From Bacteroidales bacterium (lineage in GTDB: Bacteria; Bacteroidota; Bacteroidia; Bacteroidales; UBA10428), in the NCBI GenBank assembly GCA_016935595.1, contig JAFGQQ010000189.1:1-7977 (forward strand): a DNA stretch of 7,977 bases, given 5' to 3'. Shown here one piece after another: positions 1 through 5,815 of the stretch. How positions within the stretch are numbered: the stretch's first letter is position 1; each line of letters starts with the position of its first letter. Made by a program: the position numbers and the translations under genes. The notes below the pieces were generated by a model that was not told the DNA's origin, ran no database searches, and worked only from the letters and a program-made list of their open reading frames with translations.

Positions 1-554
1 GAGTTTTTATATGTCACTACTCCTCCTATACCCAGAAGAAACCCCTTTTGAATTATTTCGTCAGCCTCATTCACATCTCCTGAAAAGCAATGAAAAACTC
101 CTTTTAATTTACTTGTTTTAAAATCTTCTAATACTTCAGATATTTCCTTATACGATTCTCTAGAATGTATAATAACCGGTAAATTATGTTTTAAAGCCAG
201 GTCGAAATGGAATGTAAGTGCCTCTTTTTGCTCACGCCAGTATGTAATGTCCCAGTATAAATCCATTCCCGTTTCGCCTATTGCAAAAAATTTATTTTGT
301 TTTAACTGTTTTTCGATTTCGGCTAACTCTTCATGAAAATCAGCTTTTACCGACGAGGGGTGTAATCCAACACACGGATAACAAATACCGTGGAAATCGT
401 TACATAACTTTAACATTGGTTTGAATGAACTTCTGTCAATATTCGGAATTATCATTTTTGTAGTGCCGGCCTTTACAGCATTATTTATAACCTCTTCCCT
501 ATCTTTGTCAAATTCTTCAAGATATAAATGTGTATGTGTGTCAATAAATTGCAT
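1..554 (-). CDS. tatD: TatD-family metal-dependent hydrolase (partial, C-terminus outside window)
   Basis: The first 184 residues of a TatD-type TIM-barrel hydrolase are visible; the family is usually about 255-265 residues, so roughly 70-80 C-terminal residues lie beyond base 1. Family members are divalent-metal-dependent nucleases (3'-5' exonuclease or DNase activity) or related amidohydrolase-fold phosphoesterases in the cytoplasm. The metal and active-site motifs appear in the expected order: DTHTHL with His7 and His9, VGLHPSS with His65, AIGETGMD with Glu94, VIIHSRES with His130 and VFHCFSGD with His155. The last ligand, an Asp usually in an ETDxP motif, would lie off the window. The ATG at 552-554 places the HxH motif 7 residues from the start, as is normal for the family. 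No Shine-Dalgarno is seen. The gene is divergent from the xylose regulator, and nothing suggests a functional link. The family is firm; the exact substrate is not. Confidence 0.93.
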   Translation of the reverse strand, partial: MQFIDTHTHLYLEEFDKDREEVINNAVKAGTTKMIIPNIDRSSFKPMLKLCNDFHGICYPCVGLHPSSVKADFHEELAEIEKQLKQNKFFAIGETGMDLYWDITYWREQKEALTFHFDLALKHNLPVIIHSRESYKEISEVLEDFKTSKLKGVFHCFSGDVNEADEIIQKGFLLGIGGVVTYKN

Positions 555-598
555 ATAAATTAAAAATATAACAAAAAATATAAAATAAAAAACGAAAC

Positions 599-623
599 AC
601 TTAGCGTAAAAAATACGTTAAGT
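599..623. promoter_or_regulatory. Candidate XylR operator (imperfect palindrome)
   Basis: Ten-bp arms ACTTAGCGTA (599-608) and TACGTTAAGT (614-623) flank an AAAAA spacer, with a single mismatch (G604 opposite T618). It is the most GC-containing and symmetric element of the otherwise AT-only divergent intergenic region. Its right arm overlaps an exact TAnnTTTG box at 619-626. Location, symmetry and the adjacent DNA-binding regulator suggest autoregulation of the xyl operon. The binding protein is inferred; I cannot compare the site with a known motif here. Confidence 0.6.
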
Positions 624-626
624 TTG
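619..626 (+). promoter_or_regulatory. Bacteroidetes-type -7 promoter box for the xyl operon
   Basis: TAAGTTTG matches the Bacteroidetes sigma-ABfr -7 consensus TAnnTTTG exactly, 43 bases before the xylR ATG. Transcription would start near 632-635 and leave a leader of about 35 nt. No clear TTG -33 element lies 19-21 bases upstream. The box overlaps the right arm of the 599-623 palindrome, so a bound regulator should block or contact RNA polymerase directly. Confidence 0.5.
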
Positions 627-643
627 GTAAAAAGCATATTAAA

Positions 644-657
644 TTGTAATTTTACAA
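644..657. repeat. Short perfect palindrome in the xylR leader
   Basis: TTGTAA (644-649) and TTACAA (652-657) form perfect 6-bp arms around TT, 11 bases before the xylR start. It could be a secondary regulator half-site pair or a weak hairpin near the translation start. AT-rich sequence makes short palindromes common, so significance is uncertain. Confidence 0.25.
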
Positions 658-668
658 AAAATATGTAA

Positions 669-1412
669 ATGAATAACAACCTTAATCCACATATATCGGT
701 CGACTGTGTTATTTTCGGTTTCGACTCTGAGCGGTTGAAGGTTTTGTTAATTGAAAGAAGAATAGAATACAATAATAATCATATAACTATTTCCAGCGAT
801 TTGAAATTGCCAGGTGATCTGGTGAGAGATGATGAAGACCTTGATATTTCGGCCCACCGGGTTTTAAAAGAACTTACAGGATTAGACAATATTTACCTTG
901 AGCAGTTTTATTCATTTGGTGACCCTCACCGTATAAGCAATCCGAAAGATTTAAACTGGCTTATTACTACCTCCAATCTGCCAATAAAACGGGTTGTAAC
1001 AGTAGCTTATTATTCACTGGTAAAAATTGACCAAAGTAACTTAAATCCAAGCTCCGATGAATATAACTATGTTTGGTATAATATAAATGATATACCAAAA
1101 TTGGCTTTTGACCATAATATAATATTAAATAAAGCTTTAGAAGCATTAAGAAATAAATTAAAAAATGAACCGGTAGGTTTCGAACTCCTTCCAAAAAAAT
1201 TTACTAAAAACCAGCTACAAAAGGTTTATGAAGAAATTTTAGGTATTAGCTTGGATAACAGAAATTTCAGAAAAAAAATAGCATATTTACCCTATATTAT
1301 CCCTTTAAATGAGAAACAAAAGGGGGTTGCGCATAAACCTGCCCTATTGTATAAATTTGACCGTAAAATGTATTTAACTGATAAAAAGAAAAAACTTGGG
1401 TTTTTAATTTAA
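669..1412 (+). CDS. xylR: Nudix-domain/winged-helix transcriptional regulator of xylose use (NrtR/AraR-like)
   Basis: This 247-residue protein joins an N-terminal Nudix-fold domain (about 8-145) to a C-terminal winged-helix DNA-binding domain (about 170-245), the arrangement of NrtR and of the Bacteroides arabinose regulator AraR. The C-terminal signature runs from LLPKKFT (173-179) through LQKVYEEILG to NRNFRKKI (197-204). The Nudix box is degenerate: after LPG the first box Gly is Asp50, Glu56 is kept, and the REUXEE core reads R64-V-L-K-E-L, losing two of its glutamates. It is therefore probably a ligand sensor and not a hydrolase. LAFDHNIIL (145-153) is another family-like stretch. xylB follows after 16 bases, which points to control of xylose catabolism with a sugar or sugar phosphate as likely effector (inference). 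Annotation pipelines may call it simply 'NUDIX hydrolase'. The ATG at 669 fits the domain start; no Shine-Dalgarno is present. The symbol is assigned from context. Confidence 0.85.
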   Translation: MNNNLNPHISVDCVIFGFDSERLKVLLIERRIEYNNNHITISSDLKLPGDLVRDDEDLDISAHRVLKELTGLDNIYLEQFYSFGDPHRISNPKDLNWLITTSNLPIKRVVTVAYYSLVKIDQSNLNPSSDEYNYVWYNINDIPKLAFDHNIILNKALEALRNKLKNEPVGFELLPKKFTKNQLQKVYEEILGISLDNRNFRKKIAYLPYIIPLNEKQKGVAHKPALLYKFDRKMYLTDKKKKLGFLI

Positions 1413-1428
1413 TACTAATATAATTATT

Positions 1429-2916
1429 ATGAATTTACTTGGATTAGACATTGGAAGTTCCTCAATTAAGGCCACAATATTTAACGCCGAAAGTGGCGAA
1501 TCTCTTGCATCTTCATTCTATCCTAAAAAAGAGATGGAAATAACTGCAAAAAAAGCAGGATGGGCCGAACAAGAACCCGAAACATGGTATGAGAATGTTA
1601 AAAAGGCCGTCAGGGAAGTAATAAATGAGTCCGGGGTTCTTCCCAATACAATTAATGCCATTGGCATTTCTTATCAAATGCACGGATTGGTTTTAATAGA
1701 CAAGGATAAAAAAGTTTTAAGGCCTTCAATAATTTGGTGCGACAGCCGGGCTGTTGAAATTGGAAATAAAGCCTTTAATGAAATAGGTGGGGAGAACTGT
1801 CTTAATTCTCTTTTAAATTCCCCGGGGAATTTTACCGCTTCAAAATTAAAGTGGGTTAAAGATAATGAACCGGAGCTATACAAAAAAATATATAAAATAA
1901 TGCTTCCCGGCGACTATATTGCAATGCGCCTTACTGATAAAATAAATACGACTGTTTCCGGGTTATCTGAAGGTATTTTTTGGGACTTCCAAAAAAATGA
2001 GGTATCTAGGATGTTACTCGATTATTATGGTTTTAATCCGGAATTTATCCCAGATATTGTACCGACTTTTGATGATCATGGAAAATTAACAGCAGAAGCA
2101 GCCAGTGATCTTGATTTAGTACCAGGGATACAAATTACTTACCGCGCAGGTGACCAACCAAATAATGCGTTTTCATTGAATGTGCTTAATCCTGGCGAAA
2201 TTGCTGCTACTGCCGGAACATCGGGGGTTGTATATGGAGTTAGCGACCAGATAAAATATGACCCTTTATCTCGTGTTAATACTTTTGCGCATGTAAACCA
2301 TGATAACAATAATACCCGTTTAGGCGTACTTCTATGCCTTAATGGATGTGGAATACAGAATTCCTGGTTAAAAAAGAACATTGTGCCTGAAAATATCAAC
2401 TACCCGGAAATGAACCATATGGCAGAAAGTATTCCTGTAGGATCGGAAGGGTTGAAAATATTTCCTTTCGGTAACGGGGCTGAACGTATGCTAAATAATA
2501 AGGAACTTGGGGCACAGGTACATGATTTAAACTTTAATATACATTCTCAGGCGCATTTTCTGCGGGCAGCCCAGGAAGGTATTGTTTTTTCTCTAAAATA
2601 CGGAATAGATGTTATGCATGAAATTGGAATCAATGCAAAAATAATCAGGGCTGGAAAAGCAAATATGTTTTTAAGTTCTGTTTTCAGGCAGACCCTGTCA
2701 AATGTAACCGGTGCAACTATAGAACTTTATGACACAGACGGGTCATTAGGTGCTGCAAGGGCTGCAGGAGTAGGTGTTGGTATATATAAATCGTTTAAAG
2801 AAGCTTTTTTAAAGTTAAGTAAACTTGATGTAATTATACCTGATCCAAAAAAACAAAATGCAGCTTTTGATGCATACGAAAAATGGAAACAAAAACTGCA
2901 ATCAATAAGTCAATAA
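1429..2916 (+). CDS. xylB: Xylulokinase (FGGY carbohydrate kinase)
   Basis: This 495-residue FGGY-family kinase phosphorylates D-xylulose to D-xylulose 5-phosphate with ATP, the second step of the isomerase pathway in the cytoplasm. The N-terminal ATPase-fold motif GLDIGSSSIKATIF contains Asp7. The xylulokinase substrate motif QMHG (Met84, His85) is followed by the SIIWCDSRA stretch. The presumed catalytic base is Asp242 in RAGDQPNNAFSL, aligning with the GDN motif of E. coli XylB. ATAGTSGVVYG and the C-terminal DGSLGAARAAGVG belong to the second ATP-binding half. GNGAERMLNNKELGA is the form I recall from Bacteroidetes xylulokinases. Length is normal and the frame is intact. It lies 16 bases after xylR and 55 bases before xylA, so the three are almost certainly co-transcribed. 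A related FGGY kinase for another pentulose is possible, but the xylA neighbour makes xylulose by far the best substrate. Confidence 0.95.
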   Translation: MNLLGLDIGSSSIKATIFNAESGESLASSFYPKKEMEITAKKAGWAEQEPETWYENVKKAVREVINESGVLPNTINAIGISYQMHGLVLIDKDKKVLRPSIIWCDSRAVEIGNKAFNEIGGENCLNSLLNSPGNFTASKLKWVKDNEPELYKKIYKIMLPGDYIAMRLTDKINTTVSGLSEGIFWDFQKNEVSRMLLDYYGFNPEFIPDIVPTFDDHGKLTAEAASDLDLVPGIQITYRAGDQPNNAFSLNVLNPGEIAATAGTSGVVYGVSDQIKYDPLSRVNTFAHVNHDNNNTRLGVLLCLNGCGIQNSWLKKNIVPENINYPEMNHMAESIPVGSEGLKIFPFGNGAERMLNNKELGAQVHDLNFNIHSQAHFLRAAQEGIVFSLKYGIDVMHEIGINAKIIRAGKANMFLSSVFRQTLSNVTGATIELYDTDGSLGAARAAGVGVGIYKSFKEAFLKLSKLDVIIPDPKKQNAAFDAYEKWKQKLQSISQ

Positions 2917-2971
2917 ATAAGAATATTATAAAATTAATGAAGTTCTTACAATTACATAACAATTAAATTAA

Positions 2972-4306
2972 ATGAGTATGGATTATTTAAAAGGAAGTAA
3001 AGAGTTTTTCCCGGGAATAGGGAAAATAAAATTTGAAGGCAAGGATTCAAAAAATCCAATGGCTTTCAGGTATTACGATGAGAATAAATTAGTAGGCGGC
3101 AAAAAAATGAAAGATCATTTACGCTTTGCCGTAGCTTATTGGCATTCATTCTGTGGTGATGGCAACGACCCTTTTGGCGGGGCTACAAGGCCTATGCCCT
3201 GGAATGAAGGCAATGATGCAATTAGTAAAGCAAAAAGTAAAATGGATGCTGCTTTTGAATTTATAACAAAACTCGGTGTTCCATATTATTGTTTTCACGA
3301 CATTGACCTGGTTAACGAAGGAAATTCAATTGCAGAATATGAAAAAAACCTTCAGACTATAGTTGAATATGCAAAAGAAAAACAGAAAGCATCCGGAGTA
3401 AAACTATTATGGGGAACAGCTAATGTATTCTCAAATAAAAGGTATATGAACGGGGCTTCTACAAATCCTGATTTTAATGTTTTATGCCACGCTGCAACTC
3501 AGGTTAAAAATGCACTTGACGCAACCATTGCCCTCGGAGGCGAGAACTATGTTTTCTGGGGAGGCCGCGAAGGTTATATGTCATTGCTAAATACCAATAT
3601 GAAACGCGAATTGGAACATATGGGCAGGTTTTTAGGTATGGCCAGGGATTATGCCCGTGCTAAAGGTTTTAAAGGAACTTTCTTTATTGAACCCAAACCA
3701 ATGGAACCTACCAAACACCAATATGATTTTGATTCGGCTACAGTAATCGGATTTTTAAAACAATTCGGGTTAGATAAAGATTTTAAACTTAATGTGGAAG
3801 TAAACCATGCAACTTTGGCCGGACATACATTTCAGCATGAATTACAGGTTGCTGCCAATGCCGGTATGCTTGGAAGTATTGATGCTAACCGCGGCGATTA
3901 TCAAAATGGCTGGGATACCGACCAGTTCCCGATTAATATTTACGAATTAATTGAAGCTATGCTTGTTATTATTGAAGCAAAAGGATTTCAGGGTGGCGGA
4001 ATTAATTTTGATGCAAAAATAAGAAGAAATTCAACCGATATGGACGATATGTTTATTGCCCATATAGCAGGTATGGATGCTTTTGCAAGAGCATTAGAAA
4101 TATCTCAAAAAATATTGGATGACAGTGATTACCTGAAATTGAGGAAAAACCGTTATTCTTCATATGACAGTGGAGATGGAAAAGCATTTGAAGAAGGCAA
4201 ATTAAAATTTGAGGATTTAAGAAATATTGCTGTTAAAAACGGTGAACCGAAGCAAATTAGTGGAAAACAAGAATTGTATGAAGCTTTAATTAATTTATAT
4301 ATTTAA
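2972..4306 (+). CDS. xylA: Xylose isomerase, class II
   Basis: This 444-residue enzyme interconverts D-xylose and D-xylulose using two divalent metals in a TIM barrel. The N-terminus [11 protein letters not shown] and the length mark the longer class II form. Catalytic His109 and Asp112 sit in YCFHDIDL. The metal ligands, placed by a constant offset of 8 from the Thermotoga enzyme as I remember it, are Glu240 (FIEPKPMEP), Glu276 and His279 ([10 protein letters not shown]), Asp304 (SIDANRGD), Asp315 and Asp317 (WDTDQFP) and Asp347 (NFDAKIRR). All are present, so the enzyme should be active. The C-terminus ends in [12 protein letters not shown], common in Bacteroidetes homologues. Translation may start at 2972 or two codons later at 2978; neither has a Shine-Dalgarno and the difference is trivial. 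It is the last gene of the xyl operon in this window. No xylE-type permease follows. Confidence 0.97.
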   Translation: MSMDYLKGSKEFFPGIGKIKFEGKDSKNPMAFRYYDENKLVGGKKMKDHLRFAVAYWHSFCGDGNDPFGGATRPMPWNEGNDAISKAKSKMDAAFEFITKLGVPYYCFHDIDLVNEGNSIAEYEKNLQTIVEYAKEKQKASGVKLLWGTANVFSNKRYMNGASTNPDFNVLCHAATQVKNALDATIALGGENYVFWGGREGYMSLLNTNMKRELEHMGRFLGMARDYARAKGFKGTFFIEPKPMEPTKHQYDFDSATVIGFLKQFGLDKDFKLNVEVNHATLAGHTFQHELQVAANAGMLGSIDANRGDYQNGWDTDQFPINIYELIEAMLVIIEAKGFQGGGINFDAKIRRNSTDMDDMFIAHIAGMDAFARALEISQKILDDSDYLKLRKNRYSSYDSGDGKAFEEGKLKFEDLRNIAVKNGEPKQISGKQELYEALINLYI

Positions 4307-4342
4307 GCGGAGTAAGAAGTAAGTTTTTCTTTTTATTGGTTT

Positions 4343-4425
4343 AGGTGTCCTTAAAAGCAATTTTACAGAATAATAATCTAATTTTGTTATAGAATAGTTC
4401 TGAATAAATGGTTTTAAGGGCACCT
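4343..4425. repeat. Large imperfect inverted repeat after xylA
   Basis: Fourteen-base arms AGGTGTCCTTAAAA (4343-4356) and TTTTAAGGGCACCT (4412-4425) pair with one mismatch (T4348 against G4420, a G.U pair in RNA) around a 55-nt AT-rich interior. The interior has a smaller pair CAGAA (4366-4370) and TTCTG (4398-4402). The right arm is followed by TGCCTTTTATTATC, a loose T-rich tail. It may be a 3'-end structure or terminator for the xyl operon, or a small MITE-like element. I see no clear target-site duplication and no transposase. Confidence 0.5.
4379..4386 (+). promoter_or_regulatory. Possible -7 box upstream of the LEA2 lipoprotein gene
   Basis: TAATTTTG is an exact TAnnTTTG match, 139 bases before the ATG at 4525 and inside the loop of the 4343-4425 inverted repeat. 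No TTG -33 element is evident. If used, transcription would give a leader over 100 nt long containing the right arm of the repeat and the TGATAA cluster. A chance match in AT-rich DNA is quite possible. Confidence 0.25.
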
Positions 4426-4434
4426 TGCCTTTTA

Positions 4435-4473
4435 TTATCATTTTACTGATAAATTATCAAAACTTTCTGATAA
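4435..4473. repeat. Cluster of alternating TTATCA/TGATAA half-sites
   Basis: TTATCA (4435-4440), TGATAA (4447-4452), TTATCA (4454-4459) and TGATAA (4468-4473) occur in 39 bases. The middle two form a perfect 13-bp palindrome, TGATAAATTATCA. CTGATAAATT is repeated directly at 4446-4455 and 4467-4476, exactly 21 bases apart or two helical turns. The spacing suggests a multi-site operator for the gene at 4525, though alternative hairpins in a transcript are equally possible. No cognate regulator is identified. Confidence 0.35.
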
Positions 4474-4524
4474 ATTTACAGCCTTTTATTTTTTATTATA
4501 TTTTAAATAATTTCTTTTCAGCCA

Positions 4525-5028
4525 ATGAATTACATTAATCAAATAATTAATAATAATTTTAAGAAACCTTTAATATTCTTATTTATTTCTGTTCTTGTTA
4601 TAAATGCTTGTAAGCTTGATGAAAAAATTATAATTGGTGATATACAGGAAGTTAAGATAGAAGGCATTGCCGGCCAAAATGTTTTTTTAAATTTTACAGT
4701 GCCTGTAGAAAATAACTCTGGCATGAGCATTAAAATTACACAAGTTGATCTTGATGTTAAAGTTGATGACGTATTTCTTGGTAAAGTTTCTAATTTGGAA
4801 AACATTAAAATTGAAAAAAAATCTCAGAATACATATACGTTTAAATTAAAATTAAAAATTAATGGAATTTTTGGTGTTATTAATGTTATGAAGGTTTTTA
4901 ATGCTGACAAAGGTAAGTTAATGTTATCGGGAGAAATAAAAATAAAATCTGTCGGCATGTATAAAAAAATCAGGATTGATGAAGTACAGGAAATCAATTT
5001 CAGTGAGTTTAAAAATAAGTTGCCATAG
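4525..5028 (+). CDS. LEA2/WHy-type lipoprotein
   Basis: This 167-residue protein begins with a basic N-terminus, a hydrophobic segment (about 15-28) and a lipobox I-N-A-C with Cys29 as the predicted lipidated residue. The mature protein is therefore likely anchored in the outer or cytoplasmic membrane. Residues about 35-150 resemble the LEA type 2/WHy beta-sandwich: alternating hydrophobic strands, an N-terminal VKIEGIAGQNVFLNFTVPVEN stretch split around a conserved-type Asn, then KITQVDLDVKVDDVFLGKV. The family is linked to desiccation or stress tolerance in plants and is common but mostly uncharacterised in Bacteroidetes. After Cys29 comes K-L-D-E-K, only loosely like the acidic surface-export signals of Bacteroidetes lipoproteins, so side of the membrane is open. 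It is isolated by more than 200 bases on each side and is probably a single-gene unit. No Shine-Dalgarno; the ATG is the only start that keeps the signal peptide. Confidence 0.7.
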   Translation: MNYINQIINNNFKKPLIFLFISVLVINACKLDEKIIIGDIQEVKIEGIAGQNVFLNFTVPVENNSGMSIKITQVDLDVKVDDVFLGKVSNLENIKIEKKSQNTYTFKLKLKINGIFGVINVMKVFNADKGKLMLSGEIKIKSVGMYKKIRIDEVQEINFSEFKNKLP

Positions 5029-5054
5029 TTTAAAATTTTAATTAACCTGCGTTA

Positions 5055-5069
5055 TCATAAAAATTATGA
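5055..5069. repeat. Small perfect palindrome after the LEA2 gene
   Basis: TCATAA (5055-5060) and TTATGA (5064-5069) are perfect 6-bp arms around AAA, 27 bases past the stop at 5028. There is no following T-tract, so a terminator role is weak. The rest of 5029-5234 holds no gene; a GGTTAACC palindrome lies at 5113-5120. Confidence 0.2.
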
Positions 5070-5204
5070 ATAAAGTACCGATGGCTCTTTTTATGTTTTA
5101 AATCGGAACAAGGGTTAACCTTCGAAAAAGTTTAATAACACTTTTGGCTTTTATCTAAAATAAGCTAAAAGAAAAAAAACCATGAATTTTTAGGTTAAAT
5201 TCAT

Positions 5205-5212
5205 TAATTTTG
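5205..5212 (+). promoter_or_regulatory. -7 promoter box for the SPOR-protein gene
   Basis: TAATTTTG matches TAnnTTTG exactly and ends 22 bases before the ATG at 5235, giving a plausible start near 5218-5221 and a leader of about 15 nt. No clear -33 TTG is present. Position relative to the gene makes it a better candidate than the 4379 match. Confidence 0.45.
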
Positions 5213-5234
5213 ATTTCAAATAATAAAACATTAA

Positions 5235-5702
5235 ATGAAACCTACTCTTTTAATCCTTTTGTTAATACTAATACAAGTATTGTCTTTTTCCCAGGAAAAT
5301 GAAAACAGAAATGTTTTAAATGAACTTAAAGAGCCGGTACCTGGAGCGGGTAACGTTAATATTAACCAAGATGTTACTATTGAAAAAATCCTGAACCAAC
5401 GTATATATCAGAATAAAAAACAGGAAGGTATTCCCGGGTTCAGGATTAATATTTTTTTTGATTCTGGTTTCGATAAAGCTGGTGTTGATGCCAGGACACG
5501 TGCTTTTGCTGTAAGAGACACTTTTAATGTTTATCATCCGGATATTCCGAGTTATTTTAAATTTGAAACCCCAAATTATAAAGTTTATGTTGGAGATTTC
5601 AGGACAAAAACCGATGCATTAAAAGTATTTAAATGGTTGAAGAGAGAATATCCAAAAGCCTTTATCGTTAATGACAAAATTAATTTTATTAACCTTGATT
5701 AA
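5235..5702 (+). CDS. Secreted SPOR-domain protein
   Basis: This 155-residue protein starts with a hydrophobic signal peptide (LLILLLILIQVLSF) and a likely signal peptidase I site after Ser19 in SFS-Q, a cleavage context frequent in Bacteroidetes. There is no lipobox. Residues about 20-65 form a polar linker. Residues about 68-150 look like a SPOR domain: GFRINIFFDSG strand, a helix rich in Ala/Arg, PNYKVYVGDFRTKTDA and a helix with LKREYPKAFIV. The YKVYVGDF strand and following helix are the typical second repeat of the fold. SPOR domains bind denuded glycan strands of peptidoglycan, often at division sites, so a periplasmic cell-wall role is likely; the specific function is unknown. Its neighbours on both sides are more than 100 bases away, and it probably has its own promoter at 5205. 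Confidence 0.82.
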   Translation: MKPTLLILLLILIQVLSFSQENENRNVLNELKEPVPGAGNVNINQDVTIEKILNQRIYQNKKQEGIPGFRINIFFDSGFDKAGVDARTRAFAVRDTFNVYHPDIPSYFKFETPNYKVYVGDFRTKTDALKVFKWLKREYPKAFIVNDKINFINLD

Positions 5703-5777
5703 ATTGCATTTTTATATTTTTTACCTTAAATAAATTATTATTTATAGTTAAAAATCGGTTTTTTATTTCATTTTCGT

Positions 5778-5785
5778 TATTTTTG
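5778..5785 (+). promoter_or_regulatory. -7 promoter box for the PurF-like gene
   Basis: TATTTTTG matches TAnnTTTG exactly, ending 30 bases before the ATG at 5816; transcription would begin around 5791-5794. No TTG -33 element is clear. Upstream, a short AT-only hairpin (5727-5733 with 5738-5744) follows the SPOR gene but lacks the GC stem and T-tract of a good terminator. Confidence 0.45.
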
Positions 5786-5815
5786 TAAAGATTTTATTTA
5801 TAGACACAATTAACG

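Larger units (their letters stand above)
4307..4524. other. Gene-free, repeat-rich intergenic region
   Basis: These 218 bases between xylA and the LEA2 gene have no open frame that looks coding on either strand. They hold the 14-bp inverted repeat (4343-4425), the TGATAA half-site cluster (4435-4473) and a T-rich stretch up to the next start. A small untranslated RNA or an element remnant is possible but not shown. Confidence 0.5.

Noticed and set aside
560..772. Minus-strand 70-codon frame across the tatD-xylR intergenic region
   Set aside because: It overlaps the xylR start, the operator palindrome and the promoter box. Its hydrophobic Phe/Leu-rich translation is what AT-rich noncoding DNA gives, and no family resemblance is seen.
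2139..2399. Minus-strand 86-codon frame inside xylB
   Set aside because: It is antisense to strongly conserved xylulokinase sequence including the catalytic Asp242 region, so it is a shadow frame with no independent support.
4343..4476. A CRISPR array or tandem repeat locus
   Set aside because: The repeats here are two inverted arms and short alternating half-sites, not regularly spaced identical direct repeats with unique spacers; no cas gene is present.
4539..4805. Minus-strand 88-codon frame inside the LEA2 lipoprotein gene
   Set aside because: The plus-strand frame has a signal peptide, a lipobox and a recognisable fold pattern. The reverse frame has none and looks like a shadow.
5148..5171. 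Inverted repeat CTTTTATCT/AGCTAAAAG as a terminator
   Set aside because: It has one mismatch and is followed by A residues rather than T residues on the plus strand. On the minus strand there is no gene upstream for it to terminate.
5727..5744. Hairpin TAAATAA/TTATTTA as a terminator after the SPOR gene
   Set aside because: The stem is only A-T pairs and is not followed directly by a T-tract. Such palindromes are expected by chance in this composition.
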